A DNA stretch of 64,000 nucleotides from Paucibacter sp. DJ2R-2 (GTDB lineage Bacteria; Pseudomonadota; Gammaproteobacteria; Burkholderiales; Burkholderiaceae_C): assembly GCF_025717675.1 (NCBI RefSeq), contig NZ_JAJIRT010000009.1, positions 176,056-240,055 on the forward strand, read 5' to 3'. Below the pieces are notes generated by a model, which was not told where the DNA came from, made no database searches, and was given only the letters and a program-made list of their open reading frames with translations. This document shows positions 1 to 9,413 of the stretch, in pieces. Every line of letters begins with the position of its first letter. Position 1 is the first letter of the stretch. Position numbers and translations under genes: made by a program.

Positions 1-219
1 CACCTGCACCGCCTGCGGCACAGCCTTGAGCCCCTGGCGCAACAGGTCCTCCAAACCCAGATCCAAGCCAGCATTGACCTCCGCAGCCGCAGGCTGCGGG
101 TCTGCGGCGTGCGCATTCGCTGCGAGCAGCCCACCACACAAAGTCGCGGCCACACCGGCATGGGCGACAGCGCGCCCAGCGCGCTGAGCCCACCCTGCAG
201 GGTGCTCAGCTGCTTGCAT
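1..219 (-). CDS. N-terminus of an exported protein (partial)
   Basis: A reading frame starts at an ATG whose complement is at 217-219 and runs off the left edge after 73 codons. Its start overlaps the last 14 bases of the diguanylate cyclase upstream, so the two are probably translated together. The first 40 or so residues look like a Sec signal: arginines, then an alanine/glycine/leucine stretch, ending near AHAAD. The mature start includes LGLEDLLRQGLK, which faintly resembles the segment before the plug of some TonB-dependent receptors. That match is weak, so the product is unassigned. The surest point is export to the envelope and coupling to c-di-GMP synthesis. Confidence 0.6.
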   Translation of the reverse strand, partial: MQAAEHPAGWAQRAGRAVAHAGVAATLCGGLLAANAHAADPQPAAAEVNAGLDLGLEDLLRQGLKAVPQAVQV

Positions 220-1594
220 GACTGGCGCGCCGATAGGTGTTCTTGCCCGCACGCTTGGCGGCATACATGGCCACATCGGCGGCCACCAATAAATGGGCGG
301 CATCGACCTCATCGGTCGGGCAAAACGCCAAACCGACCGTGGCACCGACGGGCATCAGATGCTCGCCCACGTAAAGCGGCTCCCGCACCGCAGCGATCAA
401 GCGCTCGGCCAGCTGTTCGGCGGCCGTGTCATTGGGCAAAGCCGGCAGGATCAGGCCGAACTCGTCGCCGCCCAGACGGCACAGCACATCATTGCCGCGC
501 AGGACACGACTCATGCGCCGCGCCACCTCGCGCAGCACCTCATCACCGGCCTCGTGGCCATGTTTGTCATTGACGGTCTTGAAGTTGTCGAGGTCGATAA
601 ACATCAGGGCCATCAGCTCCACGTTCTGGCAGCTGGCGGCCATATGCCTCTCCAGCGCTGACTGGAAGTACAAGCGATTGGGCAGTTGGGTCAGGGCATC
701 CCGATGGGCCAGCTGCTCGAATTGCTGGCCGGCCTCCTGCTCCTGGCGCAGGCGCAGATTCAGTTCGGCCTGAGTGGTCTCGACGCGCTGCAGCATCTGG
801 TTGAAACGTTCGCTCAGCCGCCCCACCTCATCGGGCCAGTGGACGATGGCGCGACGGGTGAAATCCTGATCCGCAGACACCTGCTCGGCCAAACGCGACA
901 GTTCCACAATGGGCGCCAATGCCCGGCGTTGAACACGGCGCAGGGCTCGCCAGGCTATGGCGATGGCGACTGCGATCAGCAAAGCGGCCGCGCTGACCAT
1001 CTTCAGCACCAGCAGTTGCAGCTCCTGCAAGCTCTCGCGCAAGACCAGGCTGCCGACCCATTCGCCCTTGAGCTTCACAGGCACCCAGACTTCGACTTCG
1101 GCCAGACGCATGAAACGGATGGACTGGGACTGATCCAGACCGCTCGGAACACTGTGCACCTGCCCACCAGCACCGCCGGCCGACCACTGGACAAAAGGCG
1201 TCCGGGCTGCGCTCAAGGCCCGTACCTCCAGCACCTCGCCACGCCGCACGAAGGCCGCCAGTTCGGCGCTGGCGGCCGCGCGGTCCTCGAAGACCAGCAT
1301 GGGCGCCAAGCTGTTGGCCAGCAACTGGGCGCTGAGCTCCGCACTGCGGGCCTGCCGTTCGCGCGCGCCCAACCAGAGCATGGCGGCAATCAAGCCGAAG
1401 CTCAGCACCATGGAGATGGACAGGACCTGCAGGTTCAGGCGCGTCAGGCGACGCACCAAGGAATGCTGAATCTCACCCCGAACGGGCGGGCTGACCGAAG
1501 CGGCAGCAGCCCCGGACTTGACACCACTGACAGATGGCAGCTCCGGACCCGCTGCGTGTGCAGGGGCATTCTTACTGCTACTTTCAACGCTCAT
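206..1594 (-). CDS. Membrane diguanylate cyclase (HAMP-GGDEF)
   Basis: This 462-residue protein should make cyclic di-GMP from two GTP. A first membrane segment lies at about residues 52-75, then a periplasmic region of roughly 110 residues, a second membrane helix near 195-215, a HAMP linker and a GGDEF domain. The catalytic motif is intact as GGDEF at 375-379. An RxxD inhibitory site (RGND) sits exactly five residues before it, so product feedback is likely. There is no EAL domain. The architecture resembles YfiN/TpbB-type cyclases (CHASE8-like sensor, HAMP, GGDEF), but no YfiR-like gene is visible here. An exported protein overlaps its 3' end and may belong to the same signalling unit. Confidence 0.9.
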   Translation of the reverse strand: MSVESSSKNAPAHAAGPELPSVSGVKSGAAAASVSPPVRGEIQHSLVRRLTRLNLQVLSISMVLSFGLIAAMLWLGARERQARSAELSAQLLANSLAPMLVFEDRAAASAELAAFVRRGEVLEVRALSAARTPFVQWSAGGAGGQVHSVPSGLDQSQSIRFMRLAEVEVWVPVKLKGEWVGSLVLRESLQELQLLVLKMVSAAALLIAVAIAIAWRALRRVQRRALAPIVELSRLAEQVSADQDFTRRAIVHWPDEVGRLSERFNQMLQRVETTQAELNLRLRQEQEAGQQFEQLAHRDALTQLPNRLYFQSALERHMAASCQNVELMALMFIDLDNFKTVNDKHGHEAGDEVLREVARRMSRVLRGNDVLCRLGGDEFGLILPALPNDTAAEQLAERLIAAVREPLYVGEHLMPVGATVGLAFCPTDEVDAAHLLVAADVAMYAAKRAGKNTYRRASHASS

Positions 1595-1771
1595 CGATCA
1601 TGCCCAACTGGCCCGGCGCAACATGCACCAGTCACAAGCGGCATTTTTTACCATTCAGCCGGCCCGGTCTATCGGGGAAACAGCGCGGTCAAAAGCCGGC
1701 TTTGCAAGGCTCGCCTAGGGTTGGCCGCCGCTCACTCACGAGCGCCCAAACCTCCACGCTGGCAGGGGGGC

Positions 1772-2419
1772 TCAGCTGGCGACCAAACCGTTGCGAATGG
1801 CGTAGACCGTCAGCTCGGAATTGTTCGCCAGAGCCAGTTTCTCCAGCACGCGGGCGCGATAGACGCTGACGGTCTTGGGGCTGAGCATCAGCTCTTCGGC
1901 GATGTCCGACAGGCGCTTGCCGGAGGCAATCATCACCAAGGTCTGCAATTCGCGATCGGACAACTTTTGATGCGCTTGCTCGCTGACTGGCGCGGTCAGG
2001 CTTTCGACCAGCATCTGCGCAATCTCCGGAGTCACGTACTTGCGCCCCTGGGCCACCGTGCGCACGGCCTGCACCAGCACCTGCGGATCACCGCCCTTGT
2101 TGACATAGCCGAAAGCCCCGGCCCGCAGCGCACGGATCGCGTACTGGTCCTCCGGATACATGGACACGATCAGGGTCCGGATCGCCGTGCCTTCGTCCTT
2201 CATCACATGCAGCACGTCCAAGCCGCTGCGGCCCGGCATATTGATGTCCAGCACCAGCACGTCGACCGCGGCATTGGGCCCAAGATCACGCAGCAGGCTG
2301 CGCAGCTCGCCGTAATCACCGGCCTCGCCGATCACCTCGATATCAGGCACATCGGACAAGGTGTCGCGAATGCCGCGGCGAATCAGGGCATGGTCGTCGC
2401 AGAGAATCACCTTAATCAT
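1772..2419 (-). CDS. NarL/FixJ-family response regulator
   Basis: A 215-residue two-component regulator. The receiver domain fills residues 1-120, with the acidic pair at D8-D9, the phosphoacceptor D58 in VLVLDINMPG, and a lysine in the expected place (YVNKGG). A LuxR-type helix-turn-helix follows at about 148-210 (LSDRELQTLVMIASGKRLSDIA). The start MIKVILCDD is chosen because its ATG overlaps the TGA of the kinase upstream as ATGA; a start four codons earlier is possible. The overlap means kinase and regulator are co-translated and form a cognate pair. The target genes are unknown. The pair is divergent from the chemotaxis operon, so a role in motility is possible but unproven. Confidence 0.93.
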   Translation of the reverse strand: MIKVILCDDHALIRRGIRDTLSDVPDIEVIGEAGDYGELRSLLRDLGPNAAVDVLVLDINMPGRSGLDVLHVMKDEGTAIRTLIVSMYPEDQYAIRALRAGAFGYVNKGGDPQVLVQAVRTVAQGRKYVTPEIAQMLVESLTAPVSEQAHQKLSDRELQTLVMIASGKRLSDIAEELMLSPKTVSVYRARVLEKLALANNSELTVYAIRNGLVAS

Positions 2420-3561
2420 GCGCCACCCCATGCCGACGGGTCATGCGCGACCGCCGCGCCCTCATCGCCGCCCAACTGATCCATGGCATCGGCCATCAAC
2501 GGCACCGAAAGAATCAGGCTCGTGCCCTTGCTGTTGCTGCTCAAGTCCACCCAACCTCCTACCGTTGCGGCGCGCTCGTGCAAGCCGCGAATGCCAAAAC
2601 TGCGCGCCTTGGCCAAGGCGCCTGCAGCAATGCCGACCCCATTGTCGCTGAGTTCCAGCGTTAGCACGCCGGAGTCCACGCTCAGCTCGATATGAACCCG
2701 CGTGGCCTGAGCATGCTTGGAGACATTGGTCAAAGCCTCTTGGGCCGTGCGATAGGCCACCAAGGGCACGCCGGCAGGCAGCTGCATCTGATCATGGCTG
2801 GTGCGCATGGTCGTGACGATGCCGGTGCGGCGCTCGAAGCGCGCCGCCATCCACTGCACCGCAGCCACCAAGCCCTGCTCGAGAATGGCCGGCCGCAGGT
2901 TGTGCATGATGCGCTGGCTGGCCTCAATGGCCGAGGTCACGGTCTCCAGCGCCGATTGCACGCGCTGCAACACAGCCGGGTCCTGGGCGTGGCGGTTGAT
3001 CCAGGCCAGGTCGAACTTCAGCGCCGTCAAGGAGCCGCCGACATCGTCGTGAATCTCGCGCGCGATCGCTGCCCGCTCCATCTCAACACTGGTCTGCAGA
3101 TGTCCCGCCAGTTCATGCAGACGTTGCTTCGACTTGAGCAACTCACGGTCGGCCTCGATGCGCGCTCGCTCCGACTCGCAGGCCTCAATGGCGTGCAGCA
3201 AAGCCGGCGCCAGCCGCGCCAGATCTTTCTTGAGCAAATAGTCCGAGGCGCCCGTGCGCATCGCCGCCACCGCCGTGTCCTCACCAATTTCGCCGGACAC
3301 CAGCACAAAAGGCAGCAGGCGCTTGCTCTCTTTCAGCATGTCCAGCACCAGCAAGCCGGAAAAACCAGGCAAGTTGTAGTCGGAGACCACGGCGTCCCAG
3401 GGTTCATCGAGGGCCTGCCGCACTTCGGCCAGGGTGTCCACCCGGTGCAATTCCAAATTCAAACCGGCACGGCGCAACTGAGCCATGATCAATTGATGAT
3501 CGAGCTCAGAGTCTTCTATATGCAACACGCGCAGCCGGCGATCAGCGGTAGAGATCGTCAT
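2416..3561 (-). CDS. Receiver-histidine kinase of the HisKA_3 type
   Basis: A soluble 381-residue kinase with no membrane helix. An N-terminal receiver domain (residues 10-128, phosphoacceptor D61 in VVSDYNLPG) precedes a coiled linker, a HisKA_3 dimerisation domain with H171 in REIHDDVGGSL, and an HATPase domain at about 265-365 (DNGVGI, FGIRGLHERA). This DegS/NarX-like output domain fits its NarL-type partner, whose gene overlaps its stop codon. A receiver at the N-terminus suggests input by phosphotransfer from another kinase rather than by direct ligand sensing. The start was set at MTISTADRRL, just before the receiver; the longer upstream frame is not supported by domain content. Confidence 0.9.
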   Translation of the reverse strand: MTISTADRRLRVLHIEDSELDHQLIMAQLRRAGLNLELHRVDTLAEVRQALDEPWDAVVSDYNLPGFSGLLVLDMLKESKRLLPFVLVSGEIGEDTAVAAMRTGASDYLLKKDLARLAPALLHAIEACESERARIEADRELLKSKQRLHELAGHLQTSVEMERAAIAREIHDDVGGSLTALKFDLAWINRHAQDPAVLQRVQSALETVTSAIEASQRIMHNLRPAILEQGLVAAVQWMAARFERRTGIVTTMRTSHDQMQLPAGVPLVAYRTAQEALTNVSKHAQATRVHIELSVDSGVLTLELSDNGVGIAAGALAKARSFGIRGLHERAATVGGWVDLSSNSKGTSLILSVPLMADAMDQLGGDEGAAVAHDPSAWGGA

Positions 3562-3847
3562 GGGGGGCGAGTATGCCGGGAATGAATGAACTACTCGGTC
3601 CGCCACAGGTGCGGCATTGGCACGAATCAGCGAGGAAGCGACGCCAATAAAGGGTTTACCCTTATATTTACTTCGTCGCCGTTGTCGAATCACACAAATA
3701 GGCCGGTTATGCGTCCATTGTCCTGTCGACAGTTCTGCAGGAATTGCCGAAGATGCTCGCAAGAACCGGTCGCCCCGCTGGGCCGAGACACTGCCCCGAA
3801 ACGGGGTCGGGTCTTGCGCTTGGCAGGTCCATAAGCGTGGAGCAAAG
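3562..3847. promoter_or_regulatory. Divergent intergenic region between kinase and chemotaxis operons
   Basis: These 286 bases separate the minus-strand kinase operon from the plus-strand chemotaxis operon and must hold promoters for both. A small inverted repeat, AAGGGT-TT-ACCCTT, lies at 3650-3663 next to the most AT-rich stretch (3661-3672). I looked for flagellar sigma-28 and sigma-54 elements and saw no convincing match. A clear GGAG ribosome-binding site at 3838-3841 sets the start of the next gene. Confidence 0.4.
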
Positions 3848-4309
3848 ATGCTGATGAATGAAACGCCTGACCCGCCCGAACAGGGAATGACGCCGCTGCT
3901 GGCTGCGGCCGAGCTCCAGGATCACCTGATGACGGTCACCCATGACCTGGAGCGCCTGCAACGCCTGCTTGATGACGCAGGTGAAGCCCTGTCCACCCAC
4001 TTCTACAGTGCATCCAGCCATGTACATGGCCTGCTCAACGAAGCCCAATCACCCGGTGACGGCCACGCCCCGGTGTTGCAGAAAGTCATGCTGGACATTG
4101 CCGGCGCGATCACCGCGCTGCAGTTCCAGGACATGGCCACCCAGCTGATCGCCCACACCAGCCAACGCCTGCGCAACTGCGCGGACCAGTTAGCACGCGA
4201 TACCTTTGGCGATGACGAAGACGGTGCCGCCGTGGTGGAAATCGCCCCGCTGCGGCCGAATCCGGTCACGCAAGATGAGATGGACGCCGGTTCAGTCGAA
4301 TTGTTCTAA
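3848..4309 (+). CDS. Short CheZ-like chemotaxis phosphatase
   Basis: A 153-residue, mostly helical protein directly before cheY. Around residues 93-100 it reads FQDMATQL, which aligns with FQDLTGQV of E. coli CheZ. This keeps the DxxxQ catalytic pair (D95 and Q99) that CheZ uses to dephosphorylate CheY-P. The last residues, QDEMDAGSVELF, resemble the acidic CheZ tail that binds CheY and ends in LGF. It is about 60 residues shorter than typical CheZ, so the helical hairpin must be reduced. GGAG at 3838-3841 lies six bases before the ATG. Homology is inferred from these motifs and the position next to cheY; a structure-based comparison would settle it. Confidence 0.7.
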   Translation: MLMNETPDPPEQGMTPLLAAAELQDHLMTVTHDLERLQRLLDDAGEALSTHFYSASSHVHGLLNEAQSPGDGHAPVLQKVMLDIAGAITALQFQDMATQLIAHTSQRLRNCADQLARDTFGDDEDGAAVVEIAPLRPNPVTQDEMDAGSVELF

Positions 4310-4358
4310 AGAACCTCAGTAATTTTCCGAAACCAGCTTGATACCCGGAGAAACAACA

Positions 4359-4721
4359 ATGCACTCAATTCTTGCTGTGGACGATTCGGCCTCGATGCGC
4401 CAGATGGTCTCCTTCACACTGAAGAACGCAGGCTTCAATGTGGTCGAGGCCGTCGATGGTCAGGACGCCCTGGAAAAGTCCGGCACGCGTGACTTTGACT
4501 TGGTGCTGACCGACCAAAACATGCCGCGCATGGATGGCATCAGCCTGACCAAGAAGCTGCGCGACAACCCGAAGTTCAAGACCACGCCGATCCTGATCCT
4601 GACCACCGAGTCCAGCGACCAGATGAAGCAAGCCGGCCGCGCCGCCGGTGCCACGGGTTGGTTGGTGAAGCCCTTTGACCCGGCCAAGCTGATCGAAGTC
4701 ATCGGCAAAGTCATCCGTTGA
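4359..4721 (+). CDS. cheY: Chemotaxis response regulator CheY
   Basis: A single receiver domain of 120 residues with no output domain, as in CheY. The acidic pair is D8-D9 (AVDDS), the phosphoacceptor is D52 in VLTDQNMPRMDG, and the switch lysine lies in LVKPFDP near the C-terminus. It carries phosphate from CheA to the flagellar motor switch. The start MHSILAVDD is preceded by GGAG at 4347-4350. The gene sits between the CheZ-like protein and cheA, with gaps of 49 and 25 bases, so all three are probably on one transcript. Confidence 0.95.
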   Translation: MHSILAVDDSASMRQMVSFTLKNAGFNVVEAVDGQDALEKSGTRDFDLVLTDQNMPRMDGISLTKKLRDNPKFKTTPILILTTESSDQMKQAGRAAGATGWLVKPFDPAKLIEVIGKVIR

Positions 4722-4746
4722 TGCCCTCACCACACTGGAGCAAAGC

Positions 4747-6867
4747 ATGGGAGATATGACCTCCGAGGGCGCCAGCCTGAGCGCCGGCATCGACCTGAGC
4801 CAGTTTTACCAAGTCTTCTTCGAAGAGGCGGCCGAGAACCTCGACACCATGGAACAGCTGCTGCTGAACCTGAATGTCGAAACCGCCGACGACGAGGAAC
4901 TCAACGCGATTTTCCGCTGCGCCCACTCCATCAAGGGCGGCGCTGCGACCTTCGGCTTCAGCGATGTAGCCGAGCTGACCCACCAAATGGAGACGCTGCT
5001 CGACAAGCTACGCCGCCATGAGCTCAACGCCACGTCGCCCATGGTCGACGTGCTCTTGCAGTCCGGTGATGCCTTGCGCGCCCAACTGGGCCGCCACCAG
5101 GGCTCCGGTGCAGCCGCCGTGGACACCAGTGATCTGCTAGTCAGCATTCGCAGCTTTGTCGAAGGCGAGCAAGCCGCCGCGCCTGCACCCGCGCCCAAAG
5201 CGGCTGCCGCCGCACCGGCACCGGCGCCCCGAGCAGCAGCGCCAGCCAAGCCGACCGCCCGTGAACTGGAGCTGCAAGTCGGCCCACTGAGCGACCTGAG
5301 CCTGGCCGACAATCTGGTCGAGCTGTTCAAGGAAATCACCGACCTCGGCACCATCGAGCCGCTGGACGGCGGAGTGGCCGCTGACGGGGTGCGTCGATTC
5401 AAGGTCCTGACCGGCAGCTCGGACAACGATCTGCTCGATCTGTTCACCTTCCATGTGGCCCGCGAACAGGTCAAGCTGACGCCCTTTGGCCCCGGCTTCG
5501 GCTTTCATGCCGACGCTCCGGGCGCTCCAGCTGCGGAGGAGAAAGACAACGACCCCGGCTACGGCTTCTTCGACAACGCACCGGGCGTGCCCGACAGCGC
5601 CGAAGCTGGCACCGAACTCAAAGTACAGGCCGAAGCGGCCAAGCCAGTGGTGGCGGCCGCCCCCGCCGTCAAGGCCGAGGCTCGGCCGGCTGCCGCAGGC
5701 ATGGAGCAATCCACGCTGCGCGTGTCCATCGAGAAGGTCGACCAGCTGATCAATCTGGTCGGCGAACTCGTGATCACCCAAGCCATGCTGGCGCAGAACA
5801 GCCGCGATCTGGCACCTGGCCTGTACCAACAACTGGCCTCCGGCCTGGCCGATCTGGAGCGCAACACCCGAGATCTGCAAGAGTCGGTGATGTCGATCCG
5901 CATGATTCCCATGTCGGTCGTCTTCAACCGTTTCCCACGCATGTTGCGCGACCTCGCCGCCAAGCTGGGCAAGAAGGTCGAGCTGGTGACTCAGGGTGAA
6001 GCCACCGAACTGGACAAGAGTCTGGTTGAAAAGATCACCGACCCGCTGACCCACCTGGTGCGCAACAGCTGCGACCATGGCATCGAGCAACCGGCCGACC
6101 GCGTCGCCAAGGGCAAGCCCGAGCAAGGCACCATCACCCTCGTCGCTTCGCACCAGGGCGGCTCGATCGTGATCGAGGTGCGCGACGATGGCCGCGGCCT
6201 GAACCGCGAAAAGCTGATCAAGAAGGCCCGCGAAAAAGGCATCGACGCGCCAGACACCATGACCGACTCGGAGGTCTGGGGCCTGATCTTCGCGCCCGGC
6301 TTCTCCACGGCCGACCAAGTGACCGACGTCTCGGGCCGCGGTGTCGGCATGGACGTGGTGAAACGGAACATCACCTCGCTCGGCGGCACGGTGGAGATCG
6401 ATTCCGCTGAAGGCTACGGCATGAAGGTCTCGGTGCGCCTGCCACTGACCCTGGCCATCATGGACGGAATGAGCGTGGGCGTCGGCGAAGAGGTCTACAT
6501 CCTGCCGCTGTCCTCTGTGGTCGAGTCCTTCCAAGTGCAGGCCGACACCATCAAGACGGTGGCCGGCTCGGGCCGTGTGGTGGAGGTGCGTGACGAGTAC
6601 ATGCCCGTCATTGGCCTAGAAACCATCTTCAATGTGCCGCGCTTCGACTTCGAACATGTCTCGTCCATCATGGTGGTCGTCGAGGCCGAAGGCGGCCGGG
6701 TCGCCCTGCTGGTGGACGAACTGCTCGGCCAGCAGCAGGTGGTGGTGAAGAACTTGGAAGCGAACTACCGCAAGGTCACCGATGTGTCCGGCGCCACCAT
6801 CATGGGCGATGGCCGGGTCGCGCTGATCCTGGACGTCGGCAGCCTGGTCCGCCGTTCGCGCCATTGA
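4747..6867 (+). CDS. cheA: Chemotaxis histidine kinase CheA
   Basis: A 706-residue kinase with the CheA domain order. The Hpt (P1) domain at residues 15-120 has H60 in CAHSIKGGA. A long alanine/proline linker follows, then a middle region of about 85 residues that may bind CheY. Next come the dimerisation helices (about 325-390), the HATPase domain (HLVRNSCDHGIE, DDGRGL, GRGVGMDVV) and a C-terminal CheW-like P5 domain (570-700). It autophosphorylates when coupled to receptors through CheW and passes phosphate to CheY. GGAG at 4737-4740 precedes the ATG. A second linker of about 60 low-complexity residues before the dimerisation domain is longer than in enteric CheA. Confidence 0.96.
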   Translation: MGDMTSEGASLSAGIDLSQFYQVFFEEAAENLDTMEQLLLNLNVETADDEELNAIFRCAHSIKGGAATFGFSDVAELTHQMETLLDKLRRHELNATSPMVDVLLQSGDALRAQLGRHQGSGAAAVDTSDLLVSIRSFVEGEQAAAPAPAPKAAAAAPAPAPRAAAPAKPTARELELQVGPLSDLSLADNLVELFKEITDLGTIEPLDGGVAADGVRRFKVLTGSSDNDLLDLFTFHVAREQVKLTPFGPGFGFHADAPGAPAAEEKDNDPGYGFFDNAPGVPDSAEAGTELKVQAEAAKPVVAAAPAVKAEARPAAAGMEQSTLRVSIEKVDQLINLVGELVITQAMLAQNSRDLAPGLYQQLASGLADLERNTRDLQESVMSIRMIPMSVVFNRFPRMLRDLAAKLGKKVELVTQGEATELDKSLVEKITDPLTHLVRNSCDHGIEQPADRVAKGKPEQGTITLVASHQGGSIVIEVRDDGRGLNREKLIKKAREKGIDAPDTMTDSEVWGLIFAPGFSTADQVTDVSGRGVGMDVVKRNITSLGGTVEIDSAEGYGMKVSVRLPLTLAIMDGMSVGVGEEVYILPLSSVVESFQVQADTIKTVAGSGRVVEVRDEYMPVIGLETIFNVPRFDFEHVSSIMVVVEAEGGRVALLVDELLGQQQVVVKNLEANYRKVTDVSGATIMGDGRVALILDVGSLVRRSRH

Positions 6868-6912
6868 TCCGGCTTCGGCCGGTTCTTTACCCAAGAAACT
6901 CAGAGGTATTCG

Positions 6913-8724
6913 ATGAATTTGAGCGCCATGCTCCGAATGTTCAGCATCCGCACCCGCATGATCGGCGCCATTGCCATGGTTCTGGCCTTGCTGGTGATCG
7001 TGGGTGGTGTCGGCCTGTACGGCATGAACTCGCTGCGCGGCCAGAGCCAGCAGTTCGCGGAAAAGTCGGTGGGTGATGCCCATCACATGACCTTGTTGAT
7101 CGAGGCCATGGGCAATCTGCGGCGCTATGAAAAGGACATGGTGATCAATCATGCCCAGGCCGATCAGGTCAAGACATACCACCAGAAATGGGATGAAGCC
7201 CGCAAGGCGTTGGAAGATAACGTCAAGGAGTTGATGCACGGCCACGAGGACGCCAACAACAAGGTGCTGGGCCAGATCCTGCCCTTGATGAACGACTACG
7301 TGGCCAAGGCTCAACCCGTCCTGGGACAGTTGGAATCCGGGAGCATGGCCAGCGCCAGCGACGCCAATGCCGCGCTGAAGGGGGCCAAGGAACACGCACA
7401 AGAGGCCGAGAAGCTGTTGGCCGAACTGCGCAAGTCACTGACCCAGGAATCAGACAAGGCCATGAAGGCCAGCGAGTCCACGCAAGGCACGGTGTTCACT
7501 GTGTTCATCGCCGTGCTGATTCTCAGCTCGGTGATCGTGGTGCCCCTGACCTTGCTCAATATGCAGAGCATCTGCACACCGCTGGCAGAAGCCGGCGCCT
7601 TGGCCGATGCCATTGCCAAGGGTGACTTGACCATGACCGCCAAGGAGGTGGTCGGACAGGATGAAGCCTCGCATCTGATGAACTCGCTGCAAAACATGCA
7701 GCAGGCCCTGCAAAGTCTGGTCGGTCATCTGCGCGTTTCGGCCGACAGCATCCGCACGGCCTCGGTCGAGATTGCCACCGGAAACCAGGACCTGTCGGGC
7801 CGCACCGAGCAGACGGCGTCCAACCTCCAGCAGGCGGCTTCCTCCATGGTGCAGCTGACCGGCACGGTCAAGCAAACGGCGGATTCGGCGCGTACCGCCA
7901 ACCAGTTGGCCAATTCGGCCTCCACCGCAGCAGCCAAGGGCGGTGATGTGGTGGGCCAGGTCGTCGCGACCATGGACGAGATCAACACCAGCTCCAAGAA
8001 GATCAGCGACATCATCGGCGTGATCGATGGCATCGCCTTCCAAACCAATATCCTCGCCCTGAATGCAGCCGTCGAAGCGGCCCGTGCGGGCGAGCAAGGC
8101 CGTGGCTTTGCTGTCGTGGCCAGTGAGGTTCGTTCGCTCGCTCAGCGCAGCGCCGAGGCCGCGCGTGAAATCAAGACCTTGATCGGCGCCAGCGTCGAAC
8201 GGGTCGAAACCGGCTCGCGCCTGGTGCAGGACGCCGGCACCTCGATGACCGAGATCGTCACCAGCGTGCAGCGCGTCAGCGACATCATTGGCGAAATCTC
8301 GGCCGCCGCCAGCGAGCAAAGCGACGGCATTGGCCAGGTCAATCAATCTGTGGTCCAGCTGGACCAAATGACCCAGCAGAACGCAGCCCTGGTGGAGGAA
8401 TCCGCGGCGGCTGCCGAAAGCCTGAAAGACCAGGCCGAGCGACTGGCCGAAGCCGTGGACCGCTTCCGGGTCACGGCCGAAGCCAAGCCCGCACATGGCG
8501 CAGGATTCGGAGCAGGCAAGTCTCGCCCACATGCATCGGCCAGCCAGCAGGCCGCAGCGCCCCGCCCGGCCGCCAGCAAGATGGTCAAGCCTGCTGCTGC
8601 CAGCCCGCGCCCGGCAGCAAGCCAGGCCTCGCACTCACCTGCACCGGCCGCACGCCCTAGCGCCCCAGCTCGTTCGCCGGCTCCTGCTCCGGCACAAGCC
8701 GAGGGCGACTGGGAATCGTTCTGA
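6913..8724 (+). CDS. Methyl-accepting chemotaxis protein, four-helix-bundle type, DWESF tail
   Basis: A 603-residue receptor. One membrane helix lies at about 13-38 and a second near 195-215, enclosing a helical periplasmic domain of about 155 residues of the 4HB_MCP kind. HAMP and the long cytoplasmic coiled coil follow. The hairpin tip reads [20 protein letters not shown], the universal receptor motif that binds CheA and CheW. After it comes a linker of about 95 residues rich in Ala, Pro and Ser, ending in DWESF. That tail matches the xWxxF pentapeptide that tethers CheR and CheB in enteric receptors. The ligand cannot be read from sequence. It is the first of three receptors in this operon. 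Confidence 0.94.
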   Translation: MNLSAMLRMFSIRTRMIGAIAMVLALLVIVGGVGLYGMNSLRGQSQQFAEKSVGDAHHMTLLIEAMGNLRRYEKDMVINHAQADQVKTYHQKWDEARKALEDNVKELMHGHEDANNKVLGQILPLMNDYVAKAQPVLGQLESGSMASASDANAALKGAKEHAQEAEKLLAELRKSLTQESDKAMKASESTQGTVFTVFIAVLILSSVIVVPLTLLNMQSICTPLAEAGALADAIAKGDLTMTAKEVVGQDEASHLMNSLQNMQQALQSLVGHLRVSADSIRTASVEIATGNQDLSGRTEQTASNLQQAASSMVQLTGTVKQTADSARTANQLANSASTAAAKGGDVVGQVVATMDEINTSSKKISDIIGVIDGIAFQTNILALNAAVEAARAGEQGRGFAVVASEVRSLAQRSAEAAREIKTLIGASVERVETGSRLVQDAGTSMTEIVTSVQRVSDIIGEISAAASEQSDGIGQVNQSVVQLDQMTQQNAALVEESAAAAESLKDQAERLAEAVDRFRVTAEAKPAHGAGFGAGKSRPHASASQQAAAPRPAASKMVKPAAASPRPAASQASHSPAPAARPSAPARSPAPAPAQAEGDWESF

Positions 8725-8786
8725 TCACCCTTCGTCTTCCTCCTCCTTCGCAACACGTCAAACCCGAACTTCCAACGAGGTAAGCC

Positions 8787-9317
8787 ATGGAAACCACCCG
8801 AGACAATGTGCCGGCGCTGCGCCAGGACAATGGAAACCTTGCCCTGAAGGCGCACGGCCCGGCGAGCGGCGAGTACCTGACCTTCCGCCTCGGTGCCGAG
8901 GAGTACGGCATTGACATCCTGAAGGTCCAGGAAATCCGTTCTTATGAGCCGCCGACCCGCATCGCCAACGCGCCCGATTTCATCAAGGGCGTGGTCAATC
9001 TGCGCGGTGTCATCGTCCCCATCGTCGACCTGCGTCTGAAGCTGGGCTGCCCCAGCGCCGAGTACAACAGCTTCACCGTGGTGATCGTGCTCAATGTGCG
9101 CAACCGCGTGGTTGGCGCCGTCGTGGACTCGGTCTCCGATGTGTTGGAACTGAACCGCGACGCGATCCGCCCGGCACCGGAATTGAGCTCCGCTTCGGTC
9201 GACACCAGCTTCATCACCGGCATCGGTACGGTCAGCGACCGCATGTTGATCCTGATGGACATCGAAGGATTGATGAGCAGCGCGGACATGGGCTTGATGG
9301 ACTCGCTGGCCATGTAA
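8787..9317 (+). CDS. cheW: Chemotaxis adaptor CheW
   Basis: A 176-residue CheW-domain protein that bridges receptors and CheA. After a 26-residue polar N-terminus the fold runs to the end, with the family signatures [22 protein letters not shown] and [13 protein letters not shown] visible at about 29-50 and 71-83. It lies between two receptor genes in the same orientation, so receptor, adaptor and kinase should be made together. The N-terminal extension is longer than in E. coli CheW and looks disordered. No other cheW copy is in the window. Confidence 0.95.
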   Translation: METTRDNVPALRQDNGNLALKAHGPASGEYLTFRLGAEEYGIDILKVQEIRSYEPPTRIANAPDFIKGVVNLRGVIVPIVDLRLKLGCPSAEYNSFTVVIVLNVRNRVVGAVVDSVSDVLELNRDAIRPAPELSSASVDTSFITGIGTVSDRMLILMDIEGLMSSADMGLMDSLAM

Positions 9318-9413
9318 GTTTCACCCGCGCCAGCTTTGGCGACGGGATGTCATGCCCTGCCGGCACTGCCGGTGGAGGAACAAGTCTTCGAAGCATTCGT
9401 TGGAGCAGCCACT

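Noticed and set aside
3617..3660. Sigma-54 promoter (TGGCACG) before the chemotaxis operon
   Set aside because: The -12 half (TTGC) is missing at the required distance.
5137..6534. A minus-strand frame opposite cheA
   Set aside because: Shadow of the cheA coding frame.
8470..8720. Repeats in the receptor C-terminal linkers as tandem DNA repeats
   Set aside because: These are low-complexity Ala/Pro/Ser codons without an exact repeated unit; the same holds at about 11340-11570 and 13450-13670.
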